The notes: a model not told the origin generated them from the letters alone. A stretch of 35,239 nt of DNA from Treponema sp. (GCA_009787835.1 WQSN01000028.1:1-35239); one strand, 5' to 3'. Shown: positions 1 through 7,781, counted from the stretch's first letter. Program-made: numbers and translations.

Positions 1-1
1 C

Positions 2-475
2 AGTAATTTCTTCTATTTGTTCTTTATCTGAAAGTTTTTTGATTTCCTGTAAATACTCAAGGATAAATTCCTTTATTATTTGGTTATATTGTACCACCGT
101 AGTATTTTTGTCATAGTGAAAATCATTTATATCTACAATGTTACCCTCTTTATCAAAATGAATATCTTTAATATTGCCTTCTTCATCAAAATAAGTAGCA
201 TCATCTTTATTATGAAGCCCATCAACATCATCCAAGGAAAATTCGCATTCCGCTTCATATAGCTGAATATTGTTTGACAAATATTCAACAAATTTATCCT
301 GATCCTCTGTTAGCAATCGCTCTAATTCATTTATAATCCGCAGCCTTTCAGCGGAAATATTTGCAAGCCGTCTATAAAATAGCAGCCTATCAAATATAAC
401 TTCGCTTTGAATTTCTTCAGGGGATTTATCTTTGGGAAACTCATTCCCTTTCCAATCAGAACCGTCAACTTTCAT
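2..475 (-). CDS. Partial hypothetical protein coupled to integrase (C-terminus outside window)
   Basis: An open frame of 158 codons runs leftward from ATG 475-473 to the window edge with no stop. Its ATG overlaps the integrase stop codon (ATGA), so the two genes are probably translated together and belong to the same element. The protein starts MKVDGSDWKGNEFPKDKSPE and is strongly acidic and charged, with no signal peptide or membrane segment. Residues near 95-120 hold two copies of a short repeat of the type F-D-(E/K)-E-G-N-I-x-D-I. I do not recognise the family, so no function is assigned. It is most likely an accessory gene of the integrated element; it could also be part of a longer repeat protein continuing to the left. 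The reading frame is solid; the identity is unknown. Confidence 0.7.
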   Translation of the reverse strand, partial: MKVDGSDWKGNEFPKDKSPEEIQSEVIFDRLLFYRRLANISAERLRIINELERLLTEDQDKFVEYLSNNIQLYEAECEFSLDDVDGLHNKDDATYFDEEGNIKDIHFDKEGNIVDINDFHYDKNTTVVQYNQIIKEFILEYLQEIKKLSDKEQIEEIT

Positions 476-1527
476 TTTTTCCCCTTTGCTATATCAATAA
501 TCGGTAATGCGTTCACAGCTTCCCGCTTCATTTTATCGGTCGCGTTCGCGTATACCTGTGTCGTTTTTAAATTCGTATGTCCCAACAGTTTTGAAAGCGT
601 GTAAATCTCCGTACCAGATTCAAGCGATAAAACAGCGAAGGTGTGCCGTGCAGTATGCCAACCGATCTGTTTTTCTATACCTGTTTTTTTTGCCCAGTCT
701 TTCAAGTATTGATTCGTGTTTGTTTTGGATTTTGTCAGCCCCGGAAATATAAGGGCTTTGTGGTTATGTAGTGCGTTGTCGTTTATAATTTTCCATGCTG
801 TTTCATGTAATGGAATAAAGACTTTACGCTCGGTTTTTTCCTGCTTCTTGGCTATCTGTAAAGGTTCGCGGTTAATATCTCCCCATTGCAAGGATTTAAT
901 ATCCGATATTCGCAGTCCTGTAAAACAGCCGAATAAAAAAGCGCGTTTAACCTCTGCGCCTAAAATCCCGCCTAAATCTGTCTTGGCTAATTTTTTTATC
1001 TCGTTTAATTCAAGATAGATTTTATCGGATTCAGGTACTTTGATTGTTTTAACGCCGATTGCAGGATTGCGGGGAATAAGCCTGTCCCTTGCTGCTTTTT
1101 TCAGGGCTTGTCTTACAACTCCCTCATAATGGCTTGCTGTGCTTTTCGATAATTCGGTATCGCGTAATAAAAAGTCTTGAAATTCCTCAAGCCATTTTTC
1201 CGTTATGTTTGCAAGCGCAATATTTCCCCGATTGTTTGTGTTAATAAATTTCAAGGCTTTGGCTATGGTGCTGCCTTTACCCCTGTTCATGGTTTCGATA
1301 TATTCAGCTAACGTCTGCTTTCCGCTAATGGGATCAATCAATCCCCATTCGCCGCTTGTTATCTGCGCTTCTCTCTTGCTTCGACATACTTCAGCAAGGC
1401 GCATTACTTCTTTGGCTTGCTGTTTGTCATTCGGTACGGTAAGCCCCAGAGATTCCCATCGGCGCTGTCCGTTCGCGTAAACATCGAGGTAAATTTTGCT
1501 TTTGTTAATCCGTATCTTAACGCCCAT
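472..1527 (-). CDS. Tyrosine-family site-specific integrase
   Basis: This 351-residue protein is a tyrosine recombinase that would cut and rejoin DNA at attachment sites to integrate or excise a mobile element. The N-terminal ~30 residues look like an arm-type DNA-binding domain, about 75-160 is the SAM-like core-binding domain, and the catalytic domain follows. Visible catalytic residues are R206 (TGLRISDI), a basic K region near 228-235, H291 and R294 (HTARH), H317 (LLGHTNL) and the nucleophile Y326 (TTQVYAN). All are present and the length is normal, so it looks functional. The style resembles integrases common in Bacteroidetes elements, which could reflect transfer in a gut community (inference). 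It begins 186 bp from the 3' end of tRNA-fMet, the classic position for an integrase using a tRNA attachment site. No strong Shine-Dalgarno sequence precedes ATG 1527. Confidence 0.93.
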   Translation of the reverse strand: MGVKIRINKSKIYLDVYANGQRRWESLGLTVPNDKQQAKEVMRLAEVCRSKREAQITSGEWGLIDPISGKQTLAEYIETMNRGKGSTIAKALKFINTNNRGNIALANITEKWLEEFQDFLLRDTELSKSTASHYEGVVRQALKKAARDRLIPRNPAIGVKTIKVPESDKIYLELNEIKKLAKTDLGGILGAEVKRAFLFGCFTGLRISDIKSLQWGDINREPLQIAKKQEKTERKVFIPLHETAWKIINDNALHNHKALIFPGLTKSKTNTNQYLKDWAKKTGIEKQIGWHTARHTFAVLSLESGTEIYTLSKLLGHTNLKTTQVYANATDKMKREAVNALPIIDIAKGKK

Positions 1528-1556
1528 TAATTACACCGTTTAGCAATTTTTGAAAG

Positions 1557-1690
1557 CCTACATATAACCTACATAGTGCCTACAGAAAATTGTAAAACAT
1601 AATGAAGCATTACACAAGATAGTGAAATAGAAAAACCGCTAAGTCTATATCCTGTAAAGAATTATGAAACATTGTGAAACAAGATGAAAC
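1557..1690. repeat. Helically phased direct repeats upstream of integrase
   Basis: Two sets of short direct repeats fill the space between the integrase and the tRNA. CCTACA occurs at 1557, 1568 and 1579, exactly 11 bp apart. TGAAAC occurs at 1665, 1675 and 1685, exactly 10 bp apart, with looser relatives at 1603 (TGAAGC) and 1623 (TGAAAT). Spacing near one helical turn puts each set on one face of the DNA, as expected for cooperative protein binding. The position suggests arm-type sites for the integrase or sites for its directionality factor or repressor. The role is inferred; the repeats and spacing are read directly. Confidence 0.6.
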
Positions 1691-1713
1691 ATAAAAAACA
1701 TGGAATTTTCTAT

Positions 1714-1786
1714 TAGCAAGGACAGGACTCGAACCTGCGACCTCCGGGTTATGAGCCCGACGAGCTGCCAACTGCTCTACCTTGCG
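1714..1786 (-). tRNA. Initiator tRNA-fMet (CAT)
   Basis: The reverse strand folds into a full cloverleaf: D stem GAGC/GCTC, anticodon loop CTCATAA with anticodon CAT, T loop TTCGAGT. Three features mark it as initiator rather than elongator: positions 1 and 72 do not pair (C against U), the D stem has the A11-U24 pair, and the anticodon stem has the three consecutive G-C pairs GGG/CCC. It starts translation by carrying formyl-methionine to the ribosomal P site. CCA is not encoded and must be added afterwards. Its 3' end faces the integrase gene, which suggests an integrated element uses this tRNA as its attachment site. Covered positions run to the discriminator base A73. Confidence 0.93.
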
Positions 1787-1798
1787 TCGTATACCAAG

Positions 1799-1827
1799 AA
1801 CTTACATATTCTTTATGATTTTGTCAA
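1799..1827 (-). promoter_or_regulatory. Putative promoter of tRNA-fMet
   Basis: On the reverse strand a perfect -35 box TTGACA (1827-1822) is followed after 17 bp by TAAGTT (1804-1799), which keeps the key T, A and last T of a -10 box. It lies 13 bp before the tRNA 5' end, a suitable distance. Read from sequence only. Confidence 0.5.
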
Positions 1828-1862
1828 GGGGAACAGGGAACATGAGATTAATATGTCAATCA

Positions 1863-1891
1863 TAGACGAATAAAAAATTATTCCTTATAAT
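1863..1891 (+). promoter_or_regulatory. Putative promoter of the jet (Wadjet) operon
   Basis: TAGACG (1863-1868), a 17-bp spacer and a perfect TATAAT (1886-1891) precede the jetA start. A Shine-Dalgarno sequence GAGGAG follows at 1898-1903, 11 bp before ATG 1915. If this promoter works, the decayed operon may still be transcribed. Confidence 0.55.
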
Positions 1892-1914
1892 CCTGATGAG
1901 GAGCGAGTCCAAAT

Positions 1915-2787
1915 ATGCCAGCGGGTGTCTTTTCAATCCTGCCTGATAATTTTTTTTCGCCATTGGCAAATCCATAAAAAAAACGATTTCACGGTCAACC
2001 GTGAAGTTGCAGGTCGTTTTCTCAGGAAACTGGTAGGCGCAGGCTGGCTGGGTGAAGAAACGCTTGCGGATTTTACACGAATCATCAATATAACAGCGTG
2101 GGGTAAACCATTTTTTGAAGCGCTTGTCCTCATAGAGGAAGGTTTAAAGACAGAATACGAAAGCCATGTTGTTAATGTTTATTCATCACTCTGCGGAGAG
2201 ACCGTAAAAGAAAACGGGCACTTTATGGTACTAAAGGCGAGAGAAGAGGCACGAGCTTTAATCGATTCGCTTAAGGTTCTGTCTCAAAGTATCAAGGGTT
2301 ACTATGATAAACTAAACGAACAGGCAATCCGCGCGGAAGCGGCTTCGGTGTTACACGAACATTACAACCTCTATGCCGTCGATGTTCTTGACCACGCCTA
2401 CAAGCGTTTAATGTTCAATTTGTCTCTCCTTCTTCACTTGCATTGTACCGTCACCGCGAAGAAAGCGGCTTTGTAAATCCGCAGAACAAAGCGGACACAG
2501 AAGCGCTTGACGGCATCGAAACAGAATTTATGGAACGCATGAAGAAACGGCTTTCCATAAAAAAAATCGGCGCATGGCTGGATGAGCAGGGCGGAACAAA
2601 ACGCATTCTTTTCCCTAGTGAAATCATCAAAGGTGAAAACTCATATATTCGTTTCGCTTATTCGCTTTTATACGAAGATTCAAGAAATGATTTTACTTAC
2701 CTAATAGAAGAAACTGAAGAAGAACAAACAAACGCATCAGGTTACATTGTTCCTGACATACGGCTAAGGAGAAAAGATGAACCGTGA
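1915..2787 (+). pseudogene. jetA: Wadjet subunit JetA (DUF5716-like), frameshifted and internally deleted
   Basis: JetA is the kleisin-like subunit of Wadjet, an SMC-type complex that finds and cleaves small circular plasmids. Here it is broken into three pieces. From ATG 1915 the frame reads a JetA-like N-terminus (MPAGVFSILPDNFFSPLANP) and stops at 1975-1977. Homology-like sequence resumes at once in another frame (about 1980-2405, KKNDFTVNREVAGRFLRKL through DVLDHAYKRL). It then moves back to the first frame (about 2407-2787, ending SGYIVPDIRLRRKDEP). The pieces total roughly 300 residues against roughly 480-500 usual for the family (from memory), so material is missing as well as shifted. 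The 3' end overlaps jetB by 11 bp, the expected operon arrangement. Identification rests on motif resemblance plus the jetB and jetC neighbours. The gene is very unlikely to give a working protein. Confidence 0.75.
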
Positions 2788-3391
2788 TCTTGATGCGTTA
2801 AACAAAATTCAGAATTTATCCTCTGATGAATTTGAACGTTTTAAATCTGCCGTAAAGATACTCACTTCAAAAACATATATTATCCGGGGCATAGAAAAAA
2901 AACGCGAATTGTATAACTTTACAATTAGGAACATCGCACTTCTTGACGCGTGGTTTTTATGCATGGACGCGTCTCTTTCACGGGATGAAAGCCTTAGCGT
3001 AATAGCGTTTCGAGGGTCTGGAAACAACCGCGTCTTTTTCTCACGCGAAGAAATCTGCGCTGTTCTTGTTCTCCGCCTGATATACGAAGATAAAAAACTT
3101 GAAGTAACGCTTACAACTTTTACGGTCATTACAATCACGGATTTTCAGCAGAAATACAATTCTGTCACAGGCGATGAAATCAGAAAAATCGCGCTAATTA
3201 ATACGCTGCGACGTCTTTCATCCTGTATATTAATTTCTATTGAAAGCCAGGATTATTCCGATCCTGAAGGATTAATAAAATTCTATCCGAGTATTCCTTT
3301 AAGCCTTGATCGCAGCGCGCATGATGAAGCAGTTTCACTGTTGGCTGAAAGTGATAAAACAGAAGACCAAAACGAAGATACCGCGTCATGA
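2777..3391 (+). CDS. jetB: Wadjet subunit JetB (DUF4194-like)
   Basis: A 204-residue protein with the size and position of JetB, the winged-helix (KITE-like) subunit that bridges the kleisin JetA and the SMC-like JetC. It has no signal peptide or membrane segment and ends in a charged tail (residues ~185-204). A strong Shine-Dalgarno sequence AAGGAG sits just before ATG 2777, inside the end of jetA, and its stop overlaps the jetC start (ATGA), so the three genes were one tightly coupled operon. Unlike its neighbours it looks full length and uninterrupted. The DUF4194 call comes from the general pattern and context, not from a single diagnostic motif. With JetA, JetC and JetD all damaged it would have no complex to join, so it may be a gene not yet hit by decay. 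Confidence 0.75.
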   Translation: MNRDLDALNKIQNLSSDEFERFKSAVKILTSKTYIIRGIEKKRELYNFTIRNIALLDAWFLCMDASLSRDESLSVIAFRGSGNNRVFFSREEICAVLVLRLIYEDKKLEVTLTTFTVITITDFQQKYNSVTGDEIRKIALINTLRRLSSCILISIESQDYSDPEGLIKFYPSIPLSLDRSAHDEAVSLLAESDKTEDQNEDTAS

Positions 3392-4611
3392 TCACTTTGG
3401 AGCGGGCAAGGCTTATAAACTGGCATAACTTTCTTGATAATGTGATAGAAATCGGCAACCGGTGTCTGCTCGCGGGCGATAACGGCTCGAGCAAATCCAC
3501 AATTATTGATGCCATTCAGTATGTCATGGCAGCTAACCTCAGAATGGCTAAATTTAATTCCGCCGCCGAAGAGCGCAAAAGCGGAAGCCGCGACCTGATG
3601 GGTTATGTGCGCCGCAAACTCGGCGCAGAGATGACAGAGTACCGCCGTGAAAATACAATCTCTCATGTCATGTTACAATGGACCCAGACCGGCAGTGAAA
3701 ATTTCATTTGCGGCGTATGTATTGAAGCATACAGTGATAACAGATATATGGAACATTTTTGGATTGGCGGCACGGACAATATCCGTGAAACTTCGGAACT
3801 TCCCGAGTACCGTGAAAAAATAGCGAAAGCGTATCAGGACACGGAAAAAGAATTTAAAGAACATTTCATTTCACATCTTAACGAACACATTGAAGAAGCG
3901 AGACAGAGTTTTGATGAAATCAGCGAAATCCTAAGAACATTGCATTTTGGGCGGGATCAATACAGATTCCATCTTGAAGAACTTAACGAACGCAAGGACC
4001 AGATTGAAGTTATACGCAATGCGGCGAAAATTCCTTTCACTGACAGCGGCATGTACAATGACAGTTTTTTTTCGCAAATTGAAGATCCCGCTGAAAAAGA
4101 GGCTGCGAAGAATTTATTTGATCGAATCCTGAACGCGCCGCATGATTATGAAGAACTGCGGAACATTTGCGATTACAGAACATATTTTCATTATGACATC
4201 ATAATCACAGAAACAGATCATCATGATGACAAGGGCTTACCGGTTAAATTAATACTGTCGCGCGTATTAAAAGAAAAATCCGGAGGTGAATCGCAGACAT
4301 CGTACTATGTCGCGATAACCGCAAGCTTCTACCGTTTTTACAAGAACCGTCCGGATAACACGGTGCGTCTTGTAATATTCGACGAAGCTTTTAACCGCAT
4401 GGATGATGAACGAATAGGCAAAATACTTTTATTCTACAATAACTTAAATTTGCAGATAATAATTTCCGTACCGCCAGAAAAAATCGAAGCTATCGCTCCT
4501 TTCATGGACAGAATAAATATTGTAAGCCGTTCAGGAGGAGCCGTAAAGGTACACGATTGTCACATAGACACCATAAACTCAGGCGATCCAGACCTTAACA
4601 TGGAAATATAA
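3388..4611 (+). CDS. jetC: Wadjet SMC-like ATPase JetC lacking its coiled coil (internal in-frame deletion)
   Basis: JetC is the SMC/Rad50-like motor of Wadjet and normally has about 1,100 residues, with ATPase head halves at both ends and a long coiled coil with hinge between. This frame has only 407. The N-terminal half-head is present (MITLERARLINWHNF, P-loop at 30-38, then DAIQYVMAANLRMAKFN). The C-terminal half-head has the ABC signature KSGGES (297-302) and Walker B VRLVIFDEA (D332, E333). Between about residues 125 and 150 the sequence jumps from head to head, so the coiled coil and hinge are gone while the frame stays open. The P-loop reads GDNGSSKST instead of the usual GxxGxGKST, so a conserved glycine is a serine. 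It overlaps jetB (ATGA) and jetD (TAATG). Most likely a decayed gene; a reduced functional ATPase is less likely but possible. Confidence 0.8.
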   Translation: MITLERARLINWHNFLDNVIEIGNRCLLAGDNGSSKSTIIDAIQYVMAANLRMAKFNSAAEERKSGSRDLMGYVRRKLGAEMTEYRRENTISHVMLQWTQTGSENFICGVCIEAYSDNRYMEHFWIGGTDNIRETSELPEYREKIAKAYQDTEKEFKEHFISHLNEHIEEARQSFDEISEILRTLHFGRDQYRFHLEELNERKDQIEVIRNAAKIPFTDSGMYNDSFFSQIEDPAEKEAAKNLFDRILNAPHDYEELRNICDYRTYFHYDIIITETDHHDDKGLPVKLILSRVLKEKSGGESQTSYYVAITASFYRFYKNRPDNTVRLVIFDEAFNRMDDERIGKILLFYNNLNLQIIISVPPEKIEAIAPFMDRINIVSRSGGAVKVHDCHIDTINSGDPDLNMEI

Positions 4612-4943
4612 TGTCAGTCTGGGAAAAGAAAATTCTTGATGCCTTTATCGATCATTATTTTACATCTGATTTCGTTCAGCAAATCAATCAAGAAGAAATT
4701 GGAATATTTATCCATTCATTTCAATCCACGTGAAATAGGGTTGGGAATGGATCAGCAAAAAATGAAAGAGTTAATGAAGTTTTTAGAATACGCTCATAAT
4801 AATGAAGAGATTGAAAAAATAACTACACGCGCACTGTCAATTCTACTTTACAATGATTCAAAATCAGCAAAAAAACAAAAGCAATTCCTGAGTTAGACGA
4901 TCTTATAAAGCGCATTGAGCAGGAGATTATTGATTACAGATAA
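4611..4943 (+). pseudogene. jetD: Remnant of jetD (Wadjet topoisomerase-like nuclease subunit) plus unassigned tail
   Basis: JetD carries the Toprim-type nuclease of Wadjet. Here an ATG overlapping the jetC stop (TAATG) opens a frame reading MSVWEKKILDAFIDHYFTSD that stops after 40 residues at 4731-4733. Coding-like sequence continues in another frame (about 4735-4870, containing MDQQKMKELMKFLEYAHNNE). It returns to the first frame across a run of seven A at 4869-4875, reading KAIPELDDLIKRIEQEIIDYR to a stop at 4941-4943. No Toprim motif is present, so the catalytic part is lost. The jetD name rests on position and coupling to jetC; the tail may come from another gene. The 13-bp gap to the convergent U32 gene leaves no room for more. 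Confidence 0.5.
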
Positions 4944-4955
4944 CCTGTGAAATTA

Positions 4956-6116
4956 TTATCCTTTCTTTATTAATATATCGCAAGGTTCTATCTTGTACGG
5001 GCAATCTATAGAGACAATTTGTTCAGGGATGCTTACAGTATCGCCGTCAAATGAAAATATTTTTCCATTGCTGCCGGAAGGAGATAAAATTTCAATTTCA
5101 TCTCCTTTAGAAATTTTATTTTTAATCCTAATTTTATTATCTTCCATTACAACAGCGGCAATTTGATAATTTAAAATGACGGACGATGACTTTTCAAATT
5201 CTTTAATTTTATCATTAAAAGTAAAACCTGTTGTAAACGGGCGGTGAGGCAGTTTTTCCAATTCATCCATGTAATTAAATTCTTCTCCATTCATTACGCG
5301 TCTGTATGCGTTTACAGCGCCACCGACATAAAATTCATTTTTCATCCGGCCTTCTATTTTAAAACTTGCAACTCCGGCTTCTGCCAGTTCATACAATTTA
5401 TTAATCAAACATAGATCACGGCTGTTCATTATATATGTGCCATTATCATCTTCCTCGACAGGAAAAAATTCTCCCGGCCGCTTCTCCTCCTGCAATGCGT
5501 ATTTATAGCGGCAAGAATGCGCACAATCGCCGCGGTTTGCGTCCCTTCCTGTCATATATTTTGACAATAAACAACGCCCCGAATATGACATACACATCGC
5601 GCCGTGAACAAAAACTTCTATGTCCGCTTTTCCTGAAAGAACACTGCAAATCTCGCTTATGTCTTTAACAGGCAACTCACGCGCCAGAATAATCCGCTTT
5701 GCACCTAACGCAACATACTGCATCGCGGCATGAGAATTGCAAACATTAGCCTGGGTAGAAATATGAACATCCAAATTTGTCAGCGTCCTGAATATTCCCA
5801 ACACTCCAAGATCCGATATAATAACGGCGTCGATACCAGTTTTTTCCAAAAACAAAGCGTATTTTTCTATTTCACGAATATCAGCGTTTTTAGCGAAAAT
5901 ATTTATAGTAACATATAATTTTTTACCAAGCGAATGAGTATATTCGACAGCTTCAATTATTTCTTCATCAGAAAAATTACCGCATTTCGCCCGCAGCCCG
6001 TATTCCTTCCCGCCCAAGTAGATCGCATCCGCCCCAAAATAAAACGCGGTTTTTAAACAGGAAAAATTTCCTGCGGGAGCAAGTAATTCGATGGTGTTTC
6101 CAAATTTATTTTTCAA
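4956..6116 (-). CDS. U32 family peptidase-like protein (TrhP/YegQ group)
   Basis: A 386-residue protein of the U32 family. The N-terminus IELLAPAGN and the block EVFVHGAMCMSYSGRCLLS match the family signature with its conserved cysteines, followed by CAHSCRYKY, another cysteine group. Members such as E. coli YegQ (TrhP) and Bacillus YrrN/YrrO take part in hydroxylation of uridine 34 in tRNAs; others are called collagenase-like proteases (PrtC). Context does not decide between these, but a tRNA or rRNA modification role is favoured by present knowledge of the family. A C-terminal beta-barrel-like part (about 305-386) follows the TIM-barrel-like core. The start is a TTG at 6116 with no clear Shine-Dalgarno sequence; the next residues match family N-termini, so the start is close to right. 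It faces the decayed jet operon. Confidence 0.85.
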   Translation of the reverse strand: MKNKFGNTIELLAPAGNFSCLKTAFYFGADAIYLGGKEYGLRAKCGNFSDEEIIEAVEYTHSLGKKLYVTINIFAKNADIREIEKYALFLEKTGIDAVIISDLGVLGIFRTLTNLDVHISTQANVCNSHAAMQYVALGAKRIILARELPVKDISEICSVLSGKADIEVFVHGAMCMSYSGRCLLSKYMTGRDANRGDCAHSCRYKYALQEEKRPGEFFPVEEDDNGTYIMNSRDLCLINKLYELAEAGVASFKIEGRMKNEFYVGGAVNAYRRVMNGEEFNYMDELEKLPHRPFTTGFTFNDKIKEFEKSSSVILNYQIAAVVMEDNKIRIKNKISKGDEIEILSPSGSNGKIFSFDGDTVSIPEQIVSIDCPYKIEPCDILIKKG

Positions 6117-6193
6117 GGTGAGGTTATTGTAGCAGAGATAGAGAAGTATTTCGATACTCTTTTGAAAAGACTGGTATGCAGGTTAACTAATTG

Positions 6194-6687
6194 TTATAAT
6201 TCTTTTAGTATTTCCATCATCGCTTTTCTGTTTTTGTAATGAACTCTGAATTCTCCAACCAGTTCCGAAACAGCCTTTTTGCCTCCTTTTACTCCGGACA
6301 TTTTCTTTAATAATGAAAGAATATACTCATAATGCGTCCTGCCTGTATTTTTTTCGGCATAGGAAGTTAATGATATTTTAAATAATTCAAGAGTTTTAGC
6401 AGGATAATCAGATGCGAAAAATTTATAATATCTTTTAAGATTATTTGTTGAAAGATATTTTTCAACATAATTTATAAGACGTTCTGTTTCATTTTCCACT
6501 GCAAGCAGATCCGCGGCAGAATTAACAAAATATTTTTTATTATTATAATTCAGGAAAAGTTTTTCTTTTTCTTCAATCCATTCCCGGGGAGTAAAAGCTG
6601 TTTTATAAACCTGATAATAATTTTCTATAAAAAAATCTTTTATAAACATGTATGATAATTTTTTAATTACAGGAATGTCACTCTCTT
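6194..6687 (-). pseudogene. C-terminal part of SWIM zinc-finger protein, separated by a frameshift
   Basis: This segment can be read as an independent 151-residue frame from ATG 6649, but its frame is open further upstream and reads ESDIPVIKKLSYMFIKDFF before that ATG. It therefore joins the end of the SWIM gene at 6678-7781. The join needs one base fewer in the run of five T (A on the coding strand) at 6686-6690. The C-terminus (YEYILSLLKKMSGVKGGKKA, then VSELVGEFRVHYKNRKAMME) looks like the usual end of longer SWIM-domain proteins, which supports one original gene of about 525-530 residues. It may be a true frameshift mutation, an assembly error in a homopolymer, or a separately translated piece. 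Confidence 0.65.
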
Positions 6688-7781
6688 TTTGGGGCTATTT
6701 CCAGGAGTAATCCATTCCATGTTTCATCAAAATATTTTTTTTCACTTCCCTTTCTGTTATTTAAAAAATCATTAATAAGTTTTTTTGCAATACCAAAATT
6801 CTGTTTTTCAATCTTTTTTTTCACGACTTTCAGGCGGAATGATTCTATCTGTATATTTTCCCTGATTAATGACCATGCCTTGCTTTTTTGATCAATACGT
6901 CTGAAAAAATTAATTTTCCGCCGTAGAATGGTTTCCGCTTCATCAGAACTTTTATCCTTTATGCCGGCAAGCAGTTTGTCCTGCAAAGCAATGTAAGCAT
7001 CAGGATCAACTGTAACCGCAAGAGTTTCAAGCAGCCTGTTAAATTCATGATAAAAATCGGTCCCGGCATATTTTTTCTTTTTCATTTCCGATATACAATA
7101 ATTAAAAAGTTCTTTTTTATTAAAATACTCTATCGCGTCAATAATTATATCAAAAAAAACAGATTGATATTCAAGTGAATAAATCAAGACGGAGTTTTTC
7201 CCAATGTTATATAACCACTGTGAGTACTCTTCAATACAGGCTTTACATATTAATAGCGCTTCATTATATTGTTTTTTCCTGATATACTCTTTTGCTTTAT
7301 CATACCATTGATCCAAAACATCAATATCCATACATTCATCAATATAGCAATCATCATCATAATCAGGAACTGAAGCCAGGGATTTCTGAATGATCTTTGA
7401 ATAAATATTGCCTATGTTATTTCTGGTATTAGCTGAAAATTCAAGAAAAACAGCATTATAGAAATCTATATTATATTTTGTCTGGGTGATAATAAACTCA
7501 CGAAGTCTTTCAACAGAAATATTTCCGATAAAATCTTCAATCCGCAACTCGCTTCCTTTTTTTGATTTTTTACATTCAGATAATTTTTGAGCGATAGCGT
7601 TCTCAATCATGGAAATATGTTTACAGGGTGAATAATCACTGGGACAGGTACAGGAAAATCTCTTTGTCTTTTTTCCGTCAGTTGTTATTTTAATGGTGTA
7701 AACGCCATAATTCCCCTGATATTTTGCTTTCCATTCAAATTCTGAAGTTTGCTTTAAATCTAATATTTCTGTACCGTACAT
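6678..7781 (-). CDS. SWIM zinc-finger domain protein (N-terminal part of split gene)
   Basis: A 367-residue frame with a SWIM zinc finger near residues 45-60: the ligands are seen in CTCPSDYSPCKH (C-x-C...C-x-H). SWIM domains bind DNA or proteins and occur in bacterial SWI2/SNF2-associated and stand-alone proteins; no exact role can be given here. The rest is predicted helical and rich in lysine and tyrosine, with TPR-like character around residues 165-320. It stops at 6678-6680, and homologous-looking sequence continues in the next frame, so the gene is probably split by one base in the A5 run (6686-6690). There is no Shine-Dalgarno sequence before ATG 7781. No SNF2 helicase gene lies beside it in this window, unlike many SWIM genes. 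Confidence 0.75.
   Translation of the reverse strand: MYGTEILDLKQTSEFEWKAKYQGNYGVYTIKITTDGKKTKRFSCTCPSDYSPCKHISMIENAIAQKLSECKKSKKGSELRIEDFIGNISVERLREFIITQTKYNIDFYNAVFLEFSANTRNNIGNIYSKIIQKSLASVPDYDDDCYIDECMDIDVLDQWYDKAKEYIRKKQYNEALLICKACIEEYSQWLYNIGKNSVLIYSLEYQSVFFDIIIDAIEYFNKKELFNYCISEMKKKKYAGTDFYHEFNRLLETLAVTVDPDAYIALQDKLLAGIKDKSSDEAETILRRKINFFRRIDQKSKAWSLIRENIQIESFRLKVVKKKIEKQNFGIAKKLINDFLNNRKGSEKKYFDETWNGLLLEIAPKRE

Noticed and set aside
80..262. Forward 60-codon frame at the left edge
   Set aside because: It lies opposite the better, uninterrupted reverse frame 2-475 that is coupled to the integrase.
1674..1681. GTGAAACA near the integrase as a parS site
   Set aside because: Only a half-site; the other half is not present, and the word belongs to the 10-bp repeat series.
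1557..1690. CRISPR array near the integrase
   Set aside because: Repeats are only 6 bp, spaced by 10-11 bp, with no constant-length spacers and no cas genes.
6678..6700. Slippery sequence C CCA AAA at the end of the first SWIM frame as a programmed -1 frameshift
   Set aside because: A -1 shift there gives K-R-V-T-F-L and a stop; the coding-like continuation needs +1 (one base fewer). No stimulating structure was noticed.
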